64,000 bases of DNA from Patella vulgata. Lineage: Eukaryota > Mollusca > Gastropoda > Patellidae. How positions within the stretch are numbered: the first letter of the stretch is position 1; every line of letters begins with the position of its first letter. Shown piece by piece: positions 1 to 11,706 of this stretch. The notes beneath the pieces were generated by a model, which saw nothing but the letters and a program-made list of their open reading frames with translations, was not told the DNA's origin and searched no databases. Where the stretch lies: positions 68,485,431-68,549,430 of the forward strand of contig NC_065882.2 in NCBI RefSeq assembly GCF_932274485.2, given 5' to 3'. A program made the position numbers and the translations under genes.

Positions 1-303
1 CAAAAGTAATACCAAAGATTATCCCGAATCTAAAGAGCGACAAGAGACAGAATAATTTAGAACAGGGATACGAACCCATAGATCAAACACAATTAAAAAG
101 CGAATCAGAGATAAACAACCAACCAACGAAGAACGAACTCAGAGAAGAAAAGACGAGTTATTATCAACAAGCAAAGAATAACGAAGATAAATTTGAAGAA
201 AGGAATGTAAAATGGACGACTGAGGCAAAAGTCAATGAAATAAAATGAAACAGGGTTTAACGCATACTGTTCTGCTCCTACTGAGCTAATGAAGAAGGGC
301 ATG
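1..303. repeat. Left-edge copy of a duplicated block
   Basis: This block is almost identical (I count two mismatches) to 1750-2052. It codes in part for a very hydrophilic Lys/Glu/Gln-rich stretch and ends in a fragment of SINE family A tail (from about 245). It is cut by the window edge, so its true length is unknown. At 303 it switches abruptly into a Tc1-like element, while the second copy continues into SINE sequence. Confidence 0.85.
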
Positions 304-927
304 ATAAATAGCCATAGACATTTGACATGCTTTGAGAATATGTTCACAGATGAAGAACTTATCGCCCCAACAGAACCACTGAGCTGCACATGCGACACAC
401 AATAGCGCCATACATGTGGAAGAGGTTCATTGTCAAATTTGACACTTCAAGGAAGGGTTGATGAAAACTGCCGCGCGCTGGTTTATCTATCCATGTTTGC
501 TTTCCTATCGGTTCTTGCATAAGATTTACTGTTAAGCGTATCTTTGCTTTAGTGTGTTACGTCGACGTCAACGGACAACACTGCAAGAATTGGCCGTGGC
601 ACTGCAAGAGGAGTGGGTCAGATTGCCCCAAATCATGATTGGACGGTTGATTAGGGGCATGCCACGACGAATTGCTGAATGTCTGATGATTGGTGGAGCA
701 ATTACTCATTATTAAGACAAAAATCAAAAACATCCATTTTCACTTTTGACGGTGTATCTCTTTGCGGGTGAAATGGGGCTGCCAGATAAGCCGCCCATAT
801 GAACTGTTTATGTTCATGTGTAGGCAATTGCCTGTTATTAACATACACTGGTTACCTCTAATAAAAACAGCAGAACATTTCCGCAGTTTTGTATTGTTTC
901 TGAATATCCCCTACTTTTTTTGAAGAG
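303..927 (+). mobile_element. Internally deleted Tc1-like transposon
   Basis: The sequence matches the 5' flank and then the 3' part of the Tc1 element at 4470-5800, in opposite orientation. The interior of the transposase is missing: the match jumps near 560 from the pre-coding region straight to the C-terminal coding region. The right end keeps the terminal motif of the full copy (900-927). The left terminal repeat is absent, and the element starts at the junction with the duplicated block. It cannot code for a transposase. Confidence 0.8.
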
Positions 928-1440
928 TATATATAGACAAGCAATAACAACAAATCAGAAACAATGCATGTCAACAAGATTAAAGGCAAGGTACATAGTG
1001 ATGCCACTGATGATTGGCATTAATTAACATGGGAGATTTTAACAATTGGTCATAGGGGTAAATAATTTTTAAAAATACAACCAATAATGACAAATCAAAA
1101 ACCATACAGGAGATGAAAAACCAGGTGAGGACACATCAAAGGACTAGTAAAAGACTGATAAAGGGTAGTAACACATATCGCAAAAACAAACAAAAGGGAA
1201 ACCATACATAATACTAAACATCAGAGAAGTCGATAATTAGACCATAATTAAGTGAAACATAATGCCTAAAATATGAATATCAAAATGCATACTGCAAAGT
1301 CCTACACACAGACTCATAAATAAGCACTCTCTCTTAAATTAGGTTACAAAGCCCTGTCATTTCCCTCTGGATTATAACTTAAATGCGGATTTAAAAAATG
1401 TGAAACGAGTTCATCACACTACCACCCAAATGGCACACAC
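928..1440. other. Intergenic, nothing recognised
   Basis: AT-rich sequence with no supported coding region. It may be the 5' part of the LINE that follows, but nothing diagnostic is visible. Confidence 0.4.
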
Positions 1441-1749
1441 GTTAAATAAGAAAAACCATATTAGTAACAGCAAACTGGTCTTATACACATGCCCCAAAAT
1501 CCAGTGCAAAGAATACGGCACCTTTCATATAAATGTCCTAAAATATGGTACCAGTCGTGTAGAAAACTAGACGGTAGAATACCAGAACATATCACAAACC
1601 CAAATGAAGACAATGGAAGAACCCCTCTACACAAGAATCTATGGCTACCGACTTGCATGCCAACACGACCCACGGAAATCAAGATGACACTCAAACGATC
1701 ACTAAAAATAATAATATAGAAAAAAAACTGAATGGACAAAGGGGAAAGA

Positions 1750-2052
1750 CAAAAGTAATACCAAAGATTATCCCGAATCTAAAGAGCGACAAGAGACAGA
1801 ATAATTTAGAACAGGAATACGAACCCATAGATCAAACGCAATTAAAAAGCGAATCAGAGATAAACAACCAACCAACGAAGAACGAACTCAGAGAAGAAAA
1901 GACGAGTTATTATCAACAAGCAAAGAATAACGAAGATAAATTTGAAGAAAGGAATGTAAAATGGACGACTGAGGCAAAAGTCAATGAAATAAAATGAAAC
2001 AGGGTTTAACGCATACTGTTCTGCTCCTACTGAGCTAATGAAGAAGGGCATG
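1750..2052. repeat. Second copy of the duplicated block
   Basis: Nearly identical to 1-303 with an offset of 1749 bases. Such high identity beside a decayed LINE indicates that the duplication is recent or that the assembly is uncertain here. Confidence 0.85.
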
Positions 2053-2095
2053 CGCCATATAATGTGCTATGAGGGACATTTTGAGAAGTTAATGA
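1995..2095 (-). mobile_element. SINE family A, 3' tail fragment
   Basis: Matches the antisense tail of the tRNA-derived SINE A seen in full at 47776-48143, including the GGGTTTAACG tail motif and the CTATGAGGG segment. The tRNA-like head is missing. Confidence 0.65.
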
Positions 2096-4082
2096 AGAGA
2101 GTATTAAATATAGGAAAGATGAAGAAGAGGAAGTTGATGTGGTAAAAGTGGATACAAATTCGTGAGGCCAAAAAAGCCCGAATTGTTATATCCCAGCCTA
2201 AAGACTTATTCATTCCTAATGAATCTACCAGAATCGAATATTACGACATTCCTGAAATAGATGTATCAGACTGTTCTGTAATAAAATCGGTAGACGAAAG
2301 TATGTCTACCCCCCCGACCCCTAACCAAATTTGCAGATTAAAAATACCAAACCAGAATGTTTGATAAAATCGGTGAATGATTGACCCAAACGTATAAAAG
2401 AACTTTCCCAAACGACCAATTAGAAATCACATAGTGGCTTTTACGTGTATTTCTATAAATGTTAACGGTCTAAGGACCCCGAAAAGATTAAGAACTTATT
2501 CGCACTTTTTGTGTTTTATCATCTCTACTTCGTTTTTCTTCAAGAAACGTTCTGGGGTGCAGAATCGTAGCTTTGTTCCAAAGCCTTTGGAAGGGGGGAA
2601 TACTTTATAACAATTATACAAACCAAAGGCGGGGAAAAATACAAAAAGTCTGTGGTTAACGTAGCCCAAGATGATCAAGGTCGTATTATTAAGGCCAATG
2701 TGCTGTTTTGTGATACAAGTGTTAATCTGTTTTTCATTTATGCCCCCAACGACTATAAAGACAGGATACGCTTTCTCAACACCTTATCAAATTACATTGA
2801 CCCAAACGAAAATAATGGACTTTTCGATGACTTCAATGATGTTTTAGATAAATCCAAAGACAGATGTGCCAAAATGAAAACTGTTAACAAAAGTTCTGTT
2901 TGCTTTAACAACTTTGTTGATATTCCCTTTCAGACATTTTCAGAGAAAAGAACCCTTACAAGAAGCATTATACAAGAACCCAAATAAGGGACGAAGAAGC
3001 CAAAATGAGCCGGTTGGACTATATATTCTTAAGTTCAAATTTTATTAAATTACGGTCAACATTGTTTTATTCAACCATCGACCTTCTCTGATCATAACTT
3101 CATTATTTGTATGTTAAATTTTGACATAAATGAGAGAAGCCCGGGGCTATATATTCTGATCTGAACAATAGCCTTCTGAAAGATGAAAAATATAACGCCA
3201 TCATTTTTTTCCAGAAACAGGTTAATTGTAATGTTTATAAAACCCAGCCTCTTATATGGTGGGACAATCTAAAATTCCTAATTAAAAGAGAATCTGTACA
3301 ATTCTGTTGAACCTGAAGTAGAAAATTTCATTTATGAATCAAACGTATTCAACTGCACAAAAAATACATTTACCAACGAATCTGCTACCATTTGTGAGGG
3401 TAAAAATTACATCACAAGAGGTGTGCGAGGCCCTCAACGGCATGAAGAAAAAAAAAGTCCCCGGGATCTGATGGATTCACCGTTGAGTTTTATGTACACT
3501 TCTGGGATGTAATAAGACCCATTTATCTGTATATATTAGAAACTGTTTTTGATAAGGGCTGTCTGAGTAGGTCTATGAAGAACGGTGTAATCAGTATATT
3601 TTACAAAAACAAAGTCGATAAAGCAGACTTGAAAAATTAATGTAGATTACAAGATTTACGCGGTTTGGCTTTTAAGGCTTAAAATAGTCCTACTCGTGAT
3701 AATCTCCCTGGAACAAACTGGAATTCCTGGCCGCGACATTTCTCATAATATCTCATTTAGGGACGTACTTGATTACACTGATATTGAAGATATTTATTGA
3801 AATTAGACGCCCTCAAGGCCTTTGATAGAATTCAGTTCAATTATATGTTTAAAGTCATTGAAAAGCTAGGTTTTCAGAACAGTTTCCTTAGACATGTCAA
3901 GATCCTTTATACATTAATTAATATATTATATATTTTTTTTATAAAAAAAAAAAAGTTTTTAAGGCCCATAAACAAGATTTTATATTGTAAATAAATGTAC
4001 GATTAATGAGTAATTAATGATTCTATTCGCATTGTAATTGTATAAATCTCTTTCTGTGAATAAATATTACTAATAAAAAAAA

Positions 4083-4200
4083 GACGTTGGCTCGCTAATC
4101 CGGAGAGCCCTTGTTCGATTCCTACGTTGGCCGAGAAAGTTCATCGGATTTTCCGGCGTAGTTCCTCCTTGTCCTGGCAAGGGACACGTATAGTCGTTCG
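4083..4200 (+). mobile_element. SINE family A, head fragment
   Basis: Contains the tRNA-like head ending in a B-box-like TTCGATTCC, followed by the GGCCGAGAAAGTTCATC segment that is diagnostic of family A. It is truncated after about 100 bases. Confidence 0.7.
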
Positions 4201-4204
4201 GATG

Positions 4205-4469
4205 TATATAATGTTTAGATGTCTGTGCTATGCAGGGAACAGGAATCGAATATCAAAATCCACAAGCCTCAACCCATTAAACTGGAGTATAGGCCTACTT
4301 TATTTCCACGTGTATCATGTCCGACCAAACATAAAATCGGCTACCAAACTAAAAGTATACAAATAAAGTAGGCCCATAATCCAGTTAAATGGGTTGAGAC
4401 TTATGGATTCTGATATTCCTCATTGACATTCCATTCCTGTTCCCTACATCACAAAGACATCTAAATATA
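4205..4469. mobile_element. Fold-back (MITE-like) element
   Basis: Two arms of about 105-115 bases (about 4205-4312 and 4355-4469) are imperfect reverse complements; both carry GATGTCTxTG, GGGAACAGGAAT and GCCTACTTTATTT in the same order. The central spacer is about 40 bases. No coding capacity. The Tc1 element begins exactly at its right end. Confidence 0.75.
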
Positions 4470-5800
4470 CTCTTCAAATAAGGAGGGGATATTCAGAAAC
4501 AATACAAAACTGCTGAAATGCACTTCTTTTTTTTTAGAGGTAACCAGTGTATGTTAATAACAGGCGAATTGCCTACGCATGAACATAAACAGTTGATATG
4601 GGCGGCTTCTCTGACGACCCCATTTCAGTCGCAAAGAGACACATTGTCCAAAGTGAAAATGGACATTTTTAAATTTTTGTCTTGATAATGAGTAATTCCT
4701 TCACCAATCCTCAGACATTCAGCAATTTGTCGTGGCATGCTCCTAATCAACCGTCCAATCACGATTTGGGGCAATCTGACCCATTCCTCTTGCAATGCCA
4801 CGGCCAATTCATGCAGTGTTGTCGGTTGACGTTGACGTCGACGAACACGTCTCCCGATCATGCCCCAGACATGCTCTATAGGGGAAAGGTCAGGGCTCAT
4901 GGCTGGCCAAGGCATATGGACAATATGGTGACGCTGGAGGTAGTCATTGACGACACGAGCGCGGTGGGCACGGCCATTATCATTTTGAAAGATGAAACGT
5001 CGACCTGCACGTTGAGCAAAGGGCAGAACTATCGGTGCCAGGATGTGGTCACGGTAGTACACACCAGTGACCCTTCCTGGAACAATATGCAAGTCCGTTC
5101 TGCCAGTCATGGTGATTCCTACCCACACCATAAAAGACCCACGCCCGAATCTGTCATGCTGTCTGACGTTAACGTTAGCATGACGTTCATTTACATGCCT
5201 CTGAGAACATTACACGCGCCCATCAACGATTACCCCAATTTCTACGCTGTCTACACCATTGACGCCTGTTTGCCATGTGCTGGCGAGCTGATTGTCCGTT
5301 TGTCCTCAATTTCGCAGGACCTGTGTACGAATGTATCGATCCTGGGCCTGTGTAGTGGCTCTATGACGACCTGAACGAAGTCTAACACCAACATTGTGTG
5401 TTTGTTGGTACCGGTTCCACAGTCTGCTGATCACAGATTGTGACGCATTAAGCATGTTGGCTACTGCTCGCTGTGTAGAACCCATTTGAAGCATGCCAAT
5501 AGCACGTAGACGTTCATCATGTTGAAGACGTCTCTTTGCAAATTAAACGTAACACACTAAAGCAAAGATACGCTAAACAGTAAATCTTATGGAAGAACCG
5601 ATAGGAAAGCAAACATGGATAAACCAGCTCGCGGCAGTTTTCATCGACCCTTCCTTGAATTGCCAAATTTGCAGCTCAGTGGTTCTGTTGGGGCGATAAG
5701 TTCTTCATCTGTGAACATATTCTCAAAGCATGTCAAGTGTCCATGACTATTTATCATATCACTGTATTTGCATTTCAATATCCCCTACTTTTTTGAAGAG
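4470..5800 (-). mobile_element. Tc1-like DNA transposon
   Basis: 1,331 bp bounded by terminal inverted repeats of about 28 bases (left starts CTCTTCAAA, right ends TTTGAAGAG) and flanked on both sides by TA, the Tc1/mariner target duplication. It carries a broken transposase on the minus strand. Its left 580 bp is single-copy here, while its right 750 bp is part of the tandem triplication. Confidence 0.85.
4625..5565 (-). pseudogene. Tc1 transposase pseudogene
   Basis: The N-terminal part (5565-5306) is a helix-turn-helix DNA-binding region containing QRAVANMLNASQSVISRLW. The C-terminal part (5131-4625) has the catalytic core with QNDNGRAHRA and, 34 residues after that Asp, the Glu of SPDLSPIEHVW, the DD34E spacing of Tc1. 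Between them the reading frame is broken by stops after VLRN and again near 5200. The segment that should hold the first catalytic Asp is deleted or unrecognisable. It cannot encode an active enzyme. Confidence 0.8.
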
Positions 5801-5815
5801 TATATATAGGGAGTT

Positions 5816-5930
5816 AAGGTGGCTTGGAGGGTAAGAAGTTGGCTCGCTAACCTGGAGGTTGCGTGTTCAATCCCTGCATTGTCCGAGAAAGTTCATCAGG
5901 TTTTTCGGACGTGGTGCCATTTATAGCTTA
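5816..5930 (+). mobile_element. SINE family A head, first of three tandem copies
   Basis: tRNA-like head with a B-box-like GTGTTCAATCCCTGC, followed by CCGAGAAAGTTCATCAGG. Repeated at 7047 and 8278 as part of the 1,231-bp unit. Confidence 0.7.
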
Positions 5931-6250
5931 TACCCTAAGGATGACTGCTATTGTTTATGATTCATGCCTGACTTCCAGGGGCAGAGCCACGCCCAATATT
6001 TGTGTCTGTGTGTCGCCTACAAGCTGCTAGTCTTAAAGGATCGTCCCTAGGGATGATTGCTTTTGTTTTTGGCGCATGCCCGACCCCTAATGGCAGCTTT
6101 TTGTGTATAACCTATACGGGGTGCAATGTTGAATGAATCGTCCTGGAACTTGGCATACTTATTCATTATACCCTGACGGCAACTATTGATTTTGGTGCAT
6201 GCCCTGACCCCACCTTTTTGTTAATACTTTATTGCAGTTATTAACAGATT
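5931..6250 (+). repeat. Repeat family G (also 7162-7481, 8393-8712, 8946-9110)
   Basis: Unidentified interspersed sequence marked by GGCAGAGCCACGCCCAAT and TTGAATGAATCGTCCTGGAA. A diverged copy follows the SINE B at 8946-9110, so it is a genuine dispersed repeat. No coding capacity is seen. Confidence 0.5.
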
Positions 6251-6536
6251 TTGCGGGAGGTTGGGTGACCGAGTGGTTAGCACGGTAGTACACACAAGTG
6301 ACCCTTCCTGGAACAATATGCAAGTCCGTTCTGCCAGTCATGGTGATTCCTACCCACACCATAAAAGACCCACGCCCGAATCTGTCATGCTGTCTGACGT
6401 TAACGTTAGCATGACGTTCATTTACATGCCTCTGAGAACATTACACGCGCCCATCAACGATGACCCCAATTTCTACGCTGTCTACACCATTGACGCCTGT
6501 TTGCCATGTGCTGGCGAGCTGATTGTCCGTTTGTCC

Positions 6537-6796
6537 TCAATTTCGCAGGACCTGTGTACGAATGTATCGATCCTGGGCCTGTGTAGTGGCTCTATGACGA
6601 CCTGAACGAAGTCTAACACCAACATTGTGTGTTTGTTGGTACCGGTTCCACAGTCTGCTGATCACAGATTGTGACGCATTAAGCATGTTGGCTACTGCTC
6701 GCTGTGTAGAACCCATTTGAAGCATGCCAATAGCACGTAGACGTTCATCATGTTGAAGACGTCTCTTTGCAAATTAAACGTAACACACTAAAGCAA
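6537..6796 (-). pseudogene. Tc1 transposase N-terminal fragment, tandem copy 2
   Basis: Identical helix-turn-helix fragment to 5306-5565, carried by the second unit. The catalytic part is absent because the unit starts inside the transposon. Confidence 0.8.
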
Positions 6797-7767
6797 AGAT
6801 ACGCTAAACAGTAAATCTTATGGAAGAACCGATAGGAAAGCAAACATGGATAAACCAGCTCGCGGCAGTTTTCATCGACCCTTCCTTGAATTGCCAAATT
6901 TGCAGCTCAGTGGTTCTGTTGGGGCGATAAGTTCTTCATCTGTGAACATATTCTCAAAGCATGTCAAGTGTCCATGACTATTTATCATATCACTGTATTT
7001 GCATTTCAATATCCCCTACTTTTTTGAAGAGTATATATAGGGAGTTAAGGTGGCTTGGAGGGTAAGAAGTTGGCTCGCTAACCTGGAGGTTGCGTGTTCA
7101 ATCCCTGCATTGTCCGAGAAAGTTCATCAGGTTTTTCGGACGTGGTGCCATTTATAGCTTATACCCTAAGGATGACTGCTATTGTTTATGATTCATGCCT
7201 GACTTCCAGGGGCAGAGCCACGCCCAATATTTGTGTCTGTGTGTCGCCTACAAGCTGCTAGTCTTAAAGGATCGTCCCTAGGGATGATTGCTTTTGTTTT
7301 TGGCGCATGCCCGACCCCTAATGGCAGCTTTTTGTGTATAACCTATACGGGGTGCAATGTTGAATGAATCGTCCTGGAACTTGGCATACTTATTCATTAT
7401 ACCCTGACGGCAACTATTGATTTTGGTGCATGCCCTGACCCCACCTTTTTGTTAATACTTTATTGCAGTTATTAACAGATTTTGCGGGAGGTTGGGTGAC
7501 CGAGTGGTTAGCACGGTAGTACACACCAGTGACCCTTCCTGGAACAATATGCAAGTCCGTTCTGCCAGTCATGGTGATTCCTACCCACACCATAAAAGAC
7601 CCACGCCCGAATCTGTCATGCTGTCTGACGTTAACGTTAGCATGACGTTCATTTACATGCCTCTGAGAACATTACACGCGCCCATCAACGATGACCCCAA
7701 TTTCTACGCTGTCTACACCATTGACGCCTGTTTGCCATGTGCTGGCGAGCTGATTGTCCGTTTGTCC

Positions 7768-8027
7768 TCAATTTCGCAGGACCTGTGTACGAATGTATCG
7801 ATCCTGGGCCTGTGTAGTGGCTCTATGACGACCTGAACGAAGTCTAACACCAACATTGTGTGTTTGTTGGTACCGGTTCCACAGTCTGCTGATCACAGAT
7901 TGTGACGCATTAAGCATGTTGGCTACTGCTCGCTGTGTAGAACCCATTTGAAGCATGCCAATAGCACGTAGACGTTCATCATGTTGAAGACGTCTCTTTG
8001 CAAATTAAACGTAACACACTAAAGCAA
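7768..8027 (-). pseudogene. Tc1 transposase N-terminal fragment, tandem copy 3
   Basis: Third copy of the same helix-turn-helix fragment. Like copy 2 it lacks any catalytic domain. Confidence 0.8.
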
Positions 8028-8719
8028 AGATACGCTAAACAGTAAATCTCATGGAAGAACCGATAGGAAAGCAAACATGGATAAACCAGCTCGCGGCAGT
8101 TTTCATCGACCCTTCCTTGAATTGCCAAATTTGCAGCTCAGTGGTTCTGTTGGGGCGATAAGTTCTTCATCTGTGAACATATTCTCAAAGCATGTCAAGT
8201 GTCCATGACTATTTATCATATCACTGTATTTGCATTTCAATATCCTCTACTTTTTTGAAGAGTATATATAGGGAGTTAAGGTGGCTTGGAGGGTAAGAAG
8301 TTGGCTCGCTAACCTGGAGGTTGCGTGTTCAATCCCTGCATTGTCCGAGAAAGTTCATCAGGTTTTTCGGACGTGGTGCCATTTATAGCTTATAGCCTAA
8401 GGATGACTGCTATTGTTTATGGTTCATGCCTGACTTCCAGGGGCAGAGCCACGCCCAATATTTGTGTCTGTGTGTCGCCTACAAGCTGCTAGTCTTAAAG
8501 GATCGTCCCTAGGGATGATTGCTTTTGTTTTTGGCGCATGCCCGACCCCTAATGGCAGCTTTTTGTGTATAACCTATACGGGGTGCAATGTTGAATGAAT
8601 CGTCCTGGAACTTGGCATACTTATTCATTATACCCTGACGGCAACTATTGATTTTGGTGCATGCCCTGACCCCATCTTTTTGTTAATACTTTATTGCAGT
8701 TATTAACAGATTTTGCGGG

Positions 8720-8945
8720 AGGCTGGGTGACCGAGTGGTTAGCAAGTGCGCGCTGTATCATAAGGTCTGGCATTGAGTCAACTGGCGTGGTTTTGATTCA
8801 CCGGTTGTACGTGACAAGGGGTGGGGTCGCCTATCCAACCTCTTGGGTTTTCTCCGGGTCCGATTTCCCCCCACTGCTAAAGACCTCTACGCGCAAGCGA
8901 ATTATTGAAATAAAACTGAACCATGTGTTAGTCCCGAAATGACTC
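8720..8945 (+). mobile_element. SINE family B
   Basis: tRNA-derived element. Head with A-box-like GTGACCGAGTGGTTAGC and a degenerate B box, then TTTTCTCCGGGTCC, CCCACTGCTAAAGACC and the GAAATAAAACTGAACC body. The terminal GACGTTAAACC tail is missing. Confidence 0.8.
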
Positions 8946-9113
8946 TATTAACAGATTTTGTTCAAACTTTTGTTCAGGGTTCTACCAATTTATATTGGTC
9001 CATATCCAATCCCGAGGAGCAGAGCCACGCCCAATTTTTGTGTTTATTGCCTACAGACCGCAATTTTGAATGAATCATCCTGGAATTTGGAAAATTTAGT
9101 CCTTATAAAATAA

Positions 9114-9410
9114 GGAGCTACGGTGGCTCAGTGAGTAGGGCGTTTTCTCGCTAACCTGTAGATCCCGCGTTATTTCAACCCCTGCATTGGCCGAGAAAGT
9201 TCATCAGGATTTTACGGCGTGGTTCCCTCTTGTCAGTGGTGTAGGATGGAGGGTCTGGCAAGGAACAACGCGTAGTCGTTCGGATGGAACGAAAAACCGA
9301 GGTCCCGTGTACACATTGGCGTGCAGCCGCGCACTTAAAAGATCCCTTTGTCCTGGCAAAATTGTCCCCATAGCACACTTTATAGCGTATGTCCGTCTTC
9401 ATTATCCCAT
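9114..9410 (+). mobile_element. SINE family A
   Basis: Near full length: tRNA-like head (GTGGCTCAGTGAGTAGGGCG), GGCCGAGAAAGTTCATCAGG, TTGTCAGTGGTG, TCGTTCGGATGG, ACATTGGCGTGC and the GTCCGTCTTCATTA segment. The 3' tail is lost. Confidence 0.85.
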
Positions 9411-9559
9411 TTCTAAATATCATATACATCCGATTCACTGGATGTAAAATATCAACTTATGATTAGAGTTATTCGCCCACAACAAATTAGAGGCGCGTTA
9501 GATTACAGCTCCGTTTAAATGATAACGATGGGCTAATGATAGCGATTGGCCACGTCGAG

Positions 9560-9905
9560 ACATGCGTATTTTAGTTTTCATTTCACTTTTTGATTTAGTT
9601 TTCGATTTAAAAAACCAAAAAAAACGTTAAATTTTTTTTTCATTTATGTTTTCAATTAATTTATTTTTTTAAATTTTTAATCTAATTTGCTTTCATTTCG
9701 GTTTTTGATTTACATTTAATTTATTTTACTTTGTTTTATCAAAAACGATGATTTTAATTTAATTTATTTTACTTTGTTTTATCAAAAACGATTTTAATTT
9801 AATTTAATTTAATTTAATTTAATTTAATTTAATTTAATTTAATTTAATTTAATTTAATTTTATTTTATTTTATTTTATTTATTTTCGTTTTCGTTTTATT
9901 TATAT
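9560..9905. repeat. AT-rich microsatellite tract
   Basis: Very AT-rich region with a pure (AATTT)n run at about 9790-9860 grading into (ATTTT)n to about 9890. No gene. Confidence 0.9.
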
Positions 9906-10099
9906 TTTGGCTAATTTTTATTTTTATTCATATTTTTTTTACATTTTTTCTTTTTTGGGTTTTTTGCTTTACACATTTCTGAATGATAACCATGGGCCAC
10001 TATACTCAACTGTCCAACACCGATTAATTATTATAATTTCAAAAAGACATGGAATGTGTATAAGACCAGTTACTACAGCTATTTCCACAAATTAAATAC

Positions 10100-11480
10100 A
10101 CGTGATTTACAAATTAAATGAAACTTATTCATGTGGGCCATGTCTTAGCATGAACACATCAGTTTAGAATTGGTTCGTCGTAGGCTCTTTGGGGGCGGGG
10201 GCTGGGGTATTGCTGTGTCGCGATTAAGATCTGGTTTGGATCTCCTGATATGTATAGTTTCCGTAAGTTTTCGTGTTTTTTCGTTACTTTGGTTGAGTAC
10301 TATGGTATAAGACGAATGGATTTTGTGGCCTGGATTGGACTGAAGGTGTTGAGTAACTGATGATTCTGCTGTGAGGACTTTGAATGAATTTCGGCGAGTC
10401 TATTGGGTAGGGTCTGTGGGGGTTCACCAATATATGTGCTGTGACATGAACAAACAACTTCATGGAATGGTTGGTTGGAGTTTACCATTCATTTTCAGGT
10501 GGTCTCCCCTAGAGAAATGACGTGGACACCCGTCGTCGTGAGTAGCCTTCTGGTGTGGTACTATAACTTCCCTTGAAACGGTATAGTTATTCGTATAGTT
10601 GGTTTGTCTGGCTTTGGCTATTTAGCAACGGTTTTCTTTTCAATTGTTTTCTTTATGATATTCTTAACTAAATGGGGTGGGTAGTCGTTCAGATTATTAA
10701 GGATGTGGTTGAGTTCATTGGGGAGCGAATTGTCGTCACATAATATCTTTACATAACTATGGTTGAATTTTTGACAGTATGCGGTTTGTTAGAATTAAAA
10801 TTGATATACTGGTCCTTATGGGTAGGTTTTCTATACACACTAGTGGTGAGTCCTGTATCTGTTTTCCTAACAAAGACATCTAAAAATGGTAGGCACAGGT
10901 CATTTTCTTTTTCAACTCAATTCTGTTATTCTGGTTATTTAGATACTGGAGAAGGACGTCTGGATCATCACTTTTATCAAGGATGACGAAAGTATCATCA
11001 ACTTTTAGGAACCAAGCTATCGGTAAACCATGTGCCTGTTCATGAAAAAAATATTCCCCATGCGAAGTAGGTTGATTCGCTGCGCACTATGATGCATCGA
11101 TGGTAAAGCTGGTTTCTAATGGAGTTGTTTAATCTCTGACGGAGTGCTGTTGCGGCATCTTCACGGGGAATATTGGTGAATAAATCAACAACATTATCGG
11201 ATGCGGGGTTGGTTTTGTAATTGATTGCAAAAGTCTTTAAAATCTTTAATGAAGGTATCAGATTCTTTGCCTAACGGAGAGGACAGTGCTGTGAGATGTA
11301 ATACAACGAGTTGGTCGAATAGTGAGGGTGTTAGTCGCTTCTAAGTCTTCAGGTTTTTCAAATGGGCTGTGTTTTTGTCATTATCGACCTTGGTAGGATC
11401 TTTTCGTAAATTTCTGTAGGTGGTGCGGTCGGACAGTAGACGGGAGACGGTGTCATGGTGGTCACTTTTGTCCATGATAA
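10100..11480 (-). mobile_element. Penelope-like retroelement relic
   Basis: Minus-strand remains of a Penelope-like element. About 10930-10750 encodes the segment LPFLDVFVRKTDTGLTTSVY, then RKPTHKDQYINFNSNKPHTV, typical of the reverse transcriptase C-terminal part in this class. About 10480-10330 encodes a GIY-YIG nuclease-like segment (STYIGEPPQTLPNRLAE). Upstream reverse-transcriptase sequence is present but decayed to about 11480. The element is broken in many places and lacks recognisable complete ends. Confidence 0.7.
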
Positions 11481-11493
11481 TTAGGTCATTTCG

Positions 11494-11706
11494 GGACTAC
11501 CATATGGTTCAATTTCAATAATTCGCGTGCTCGTAGGGGTCTTTAGCAATGGGAGGAAACCGGAGGACCCGGAGAAAACCCACGACGTTGGAAGGCGACC
11601 CTACTCCTTGTCACGTACAACCGTGTAATCGAAACCACGCCAGTTGACTCAATGAAAGACCTTATGATACAGCGCGCACACGCTAACCATTGGGCCAACA
11701 ACCCCC
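11494..11706 (-). mobile_element. SINE family B
   Basis: Antisense copy with all central motifs (GGAGGAAACCGGAGG, CACGTACAACC, the A-box region near 11690). It ends at the start of the short tandem array at 11707. Confidence 0.8.

Larger units (their letters stand above)
1440..4082 (+). mobile_element. Degenerate L1/Tx1-type LINE
   Basis: Remains of a non-LTR retrotransposon read across several frames. About 1470-1560 has a possible CCHC zinc-knuckle (ORF1-like). About 2450-2980 is an APE-type endonuclease with INVNGL, LQETFW and a degraded GDFN-like motif (GLFDDFND). About 3230-3290 has a WWDNLK motif typical of L1/Tx1 ORF2. About 3420-3640 holds the reverse-transcriptase start (KKSPGSDGFTVEFY), and 3797-3990 the LDALKAFDR motif. 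The catalytic centre and C-terminus are lost, and the sequence then jumps to an AT-rich tail ending in a short A-run at about 4074-4082. There are several frameshifts and internal deletions, so it is inactive. A copy of the duplicated block (1750-2052) and a SINE tail lie inside. Confidence 0.75.
5051..8743. repeat. Three tandem copies of a 1,231-bp unit
   Basis: Units are 5051-6281, 6282-7512 and 7513-8743, differing at only a handful of bases. Each unit contains the 5' half of the Tc1 element, a SINE A head, a stretch of another repeat (family G) and the first bases of a SINE B head. Internal junctions join SINE B (gtggttagc) directly to Tc1 sequence (acggtagtac) with a shared CA at the breakpoint. 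After the third copy SINE B continues normally, so this is a tandem duplication rather than independent insertions. Confidence 0.95.

Noticed and set aside
4682-5374. Long plus-strand open frame of 230 codons, repeated at 6261-6605 and 7492-7836
   Set aside because: It is antisense to the Tc1 transposase. The repeats are the tandem unit, and the product has no family resemblance.
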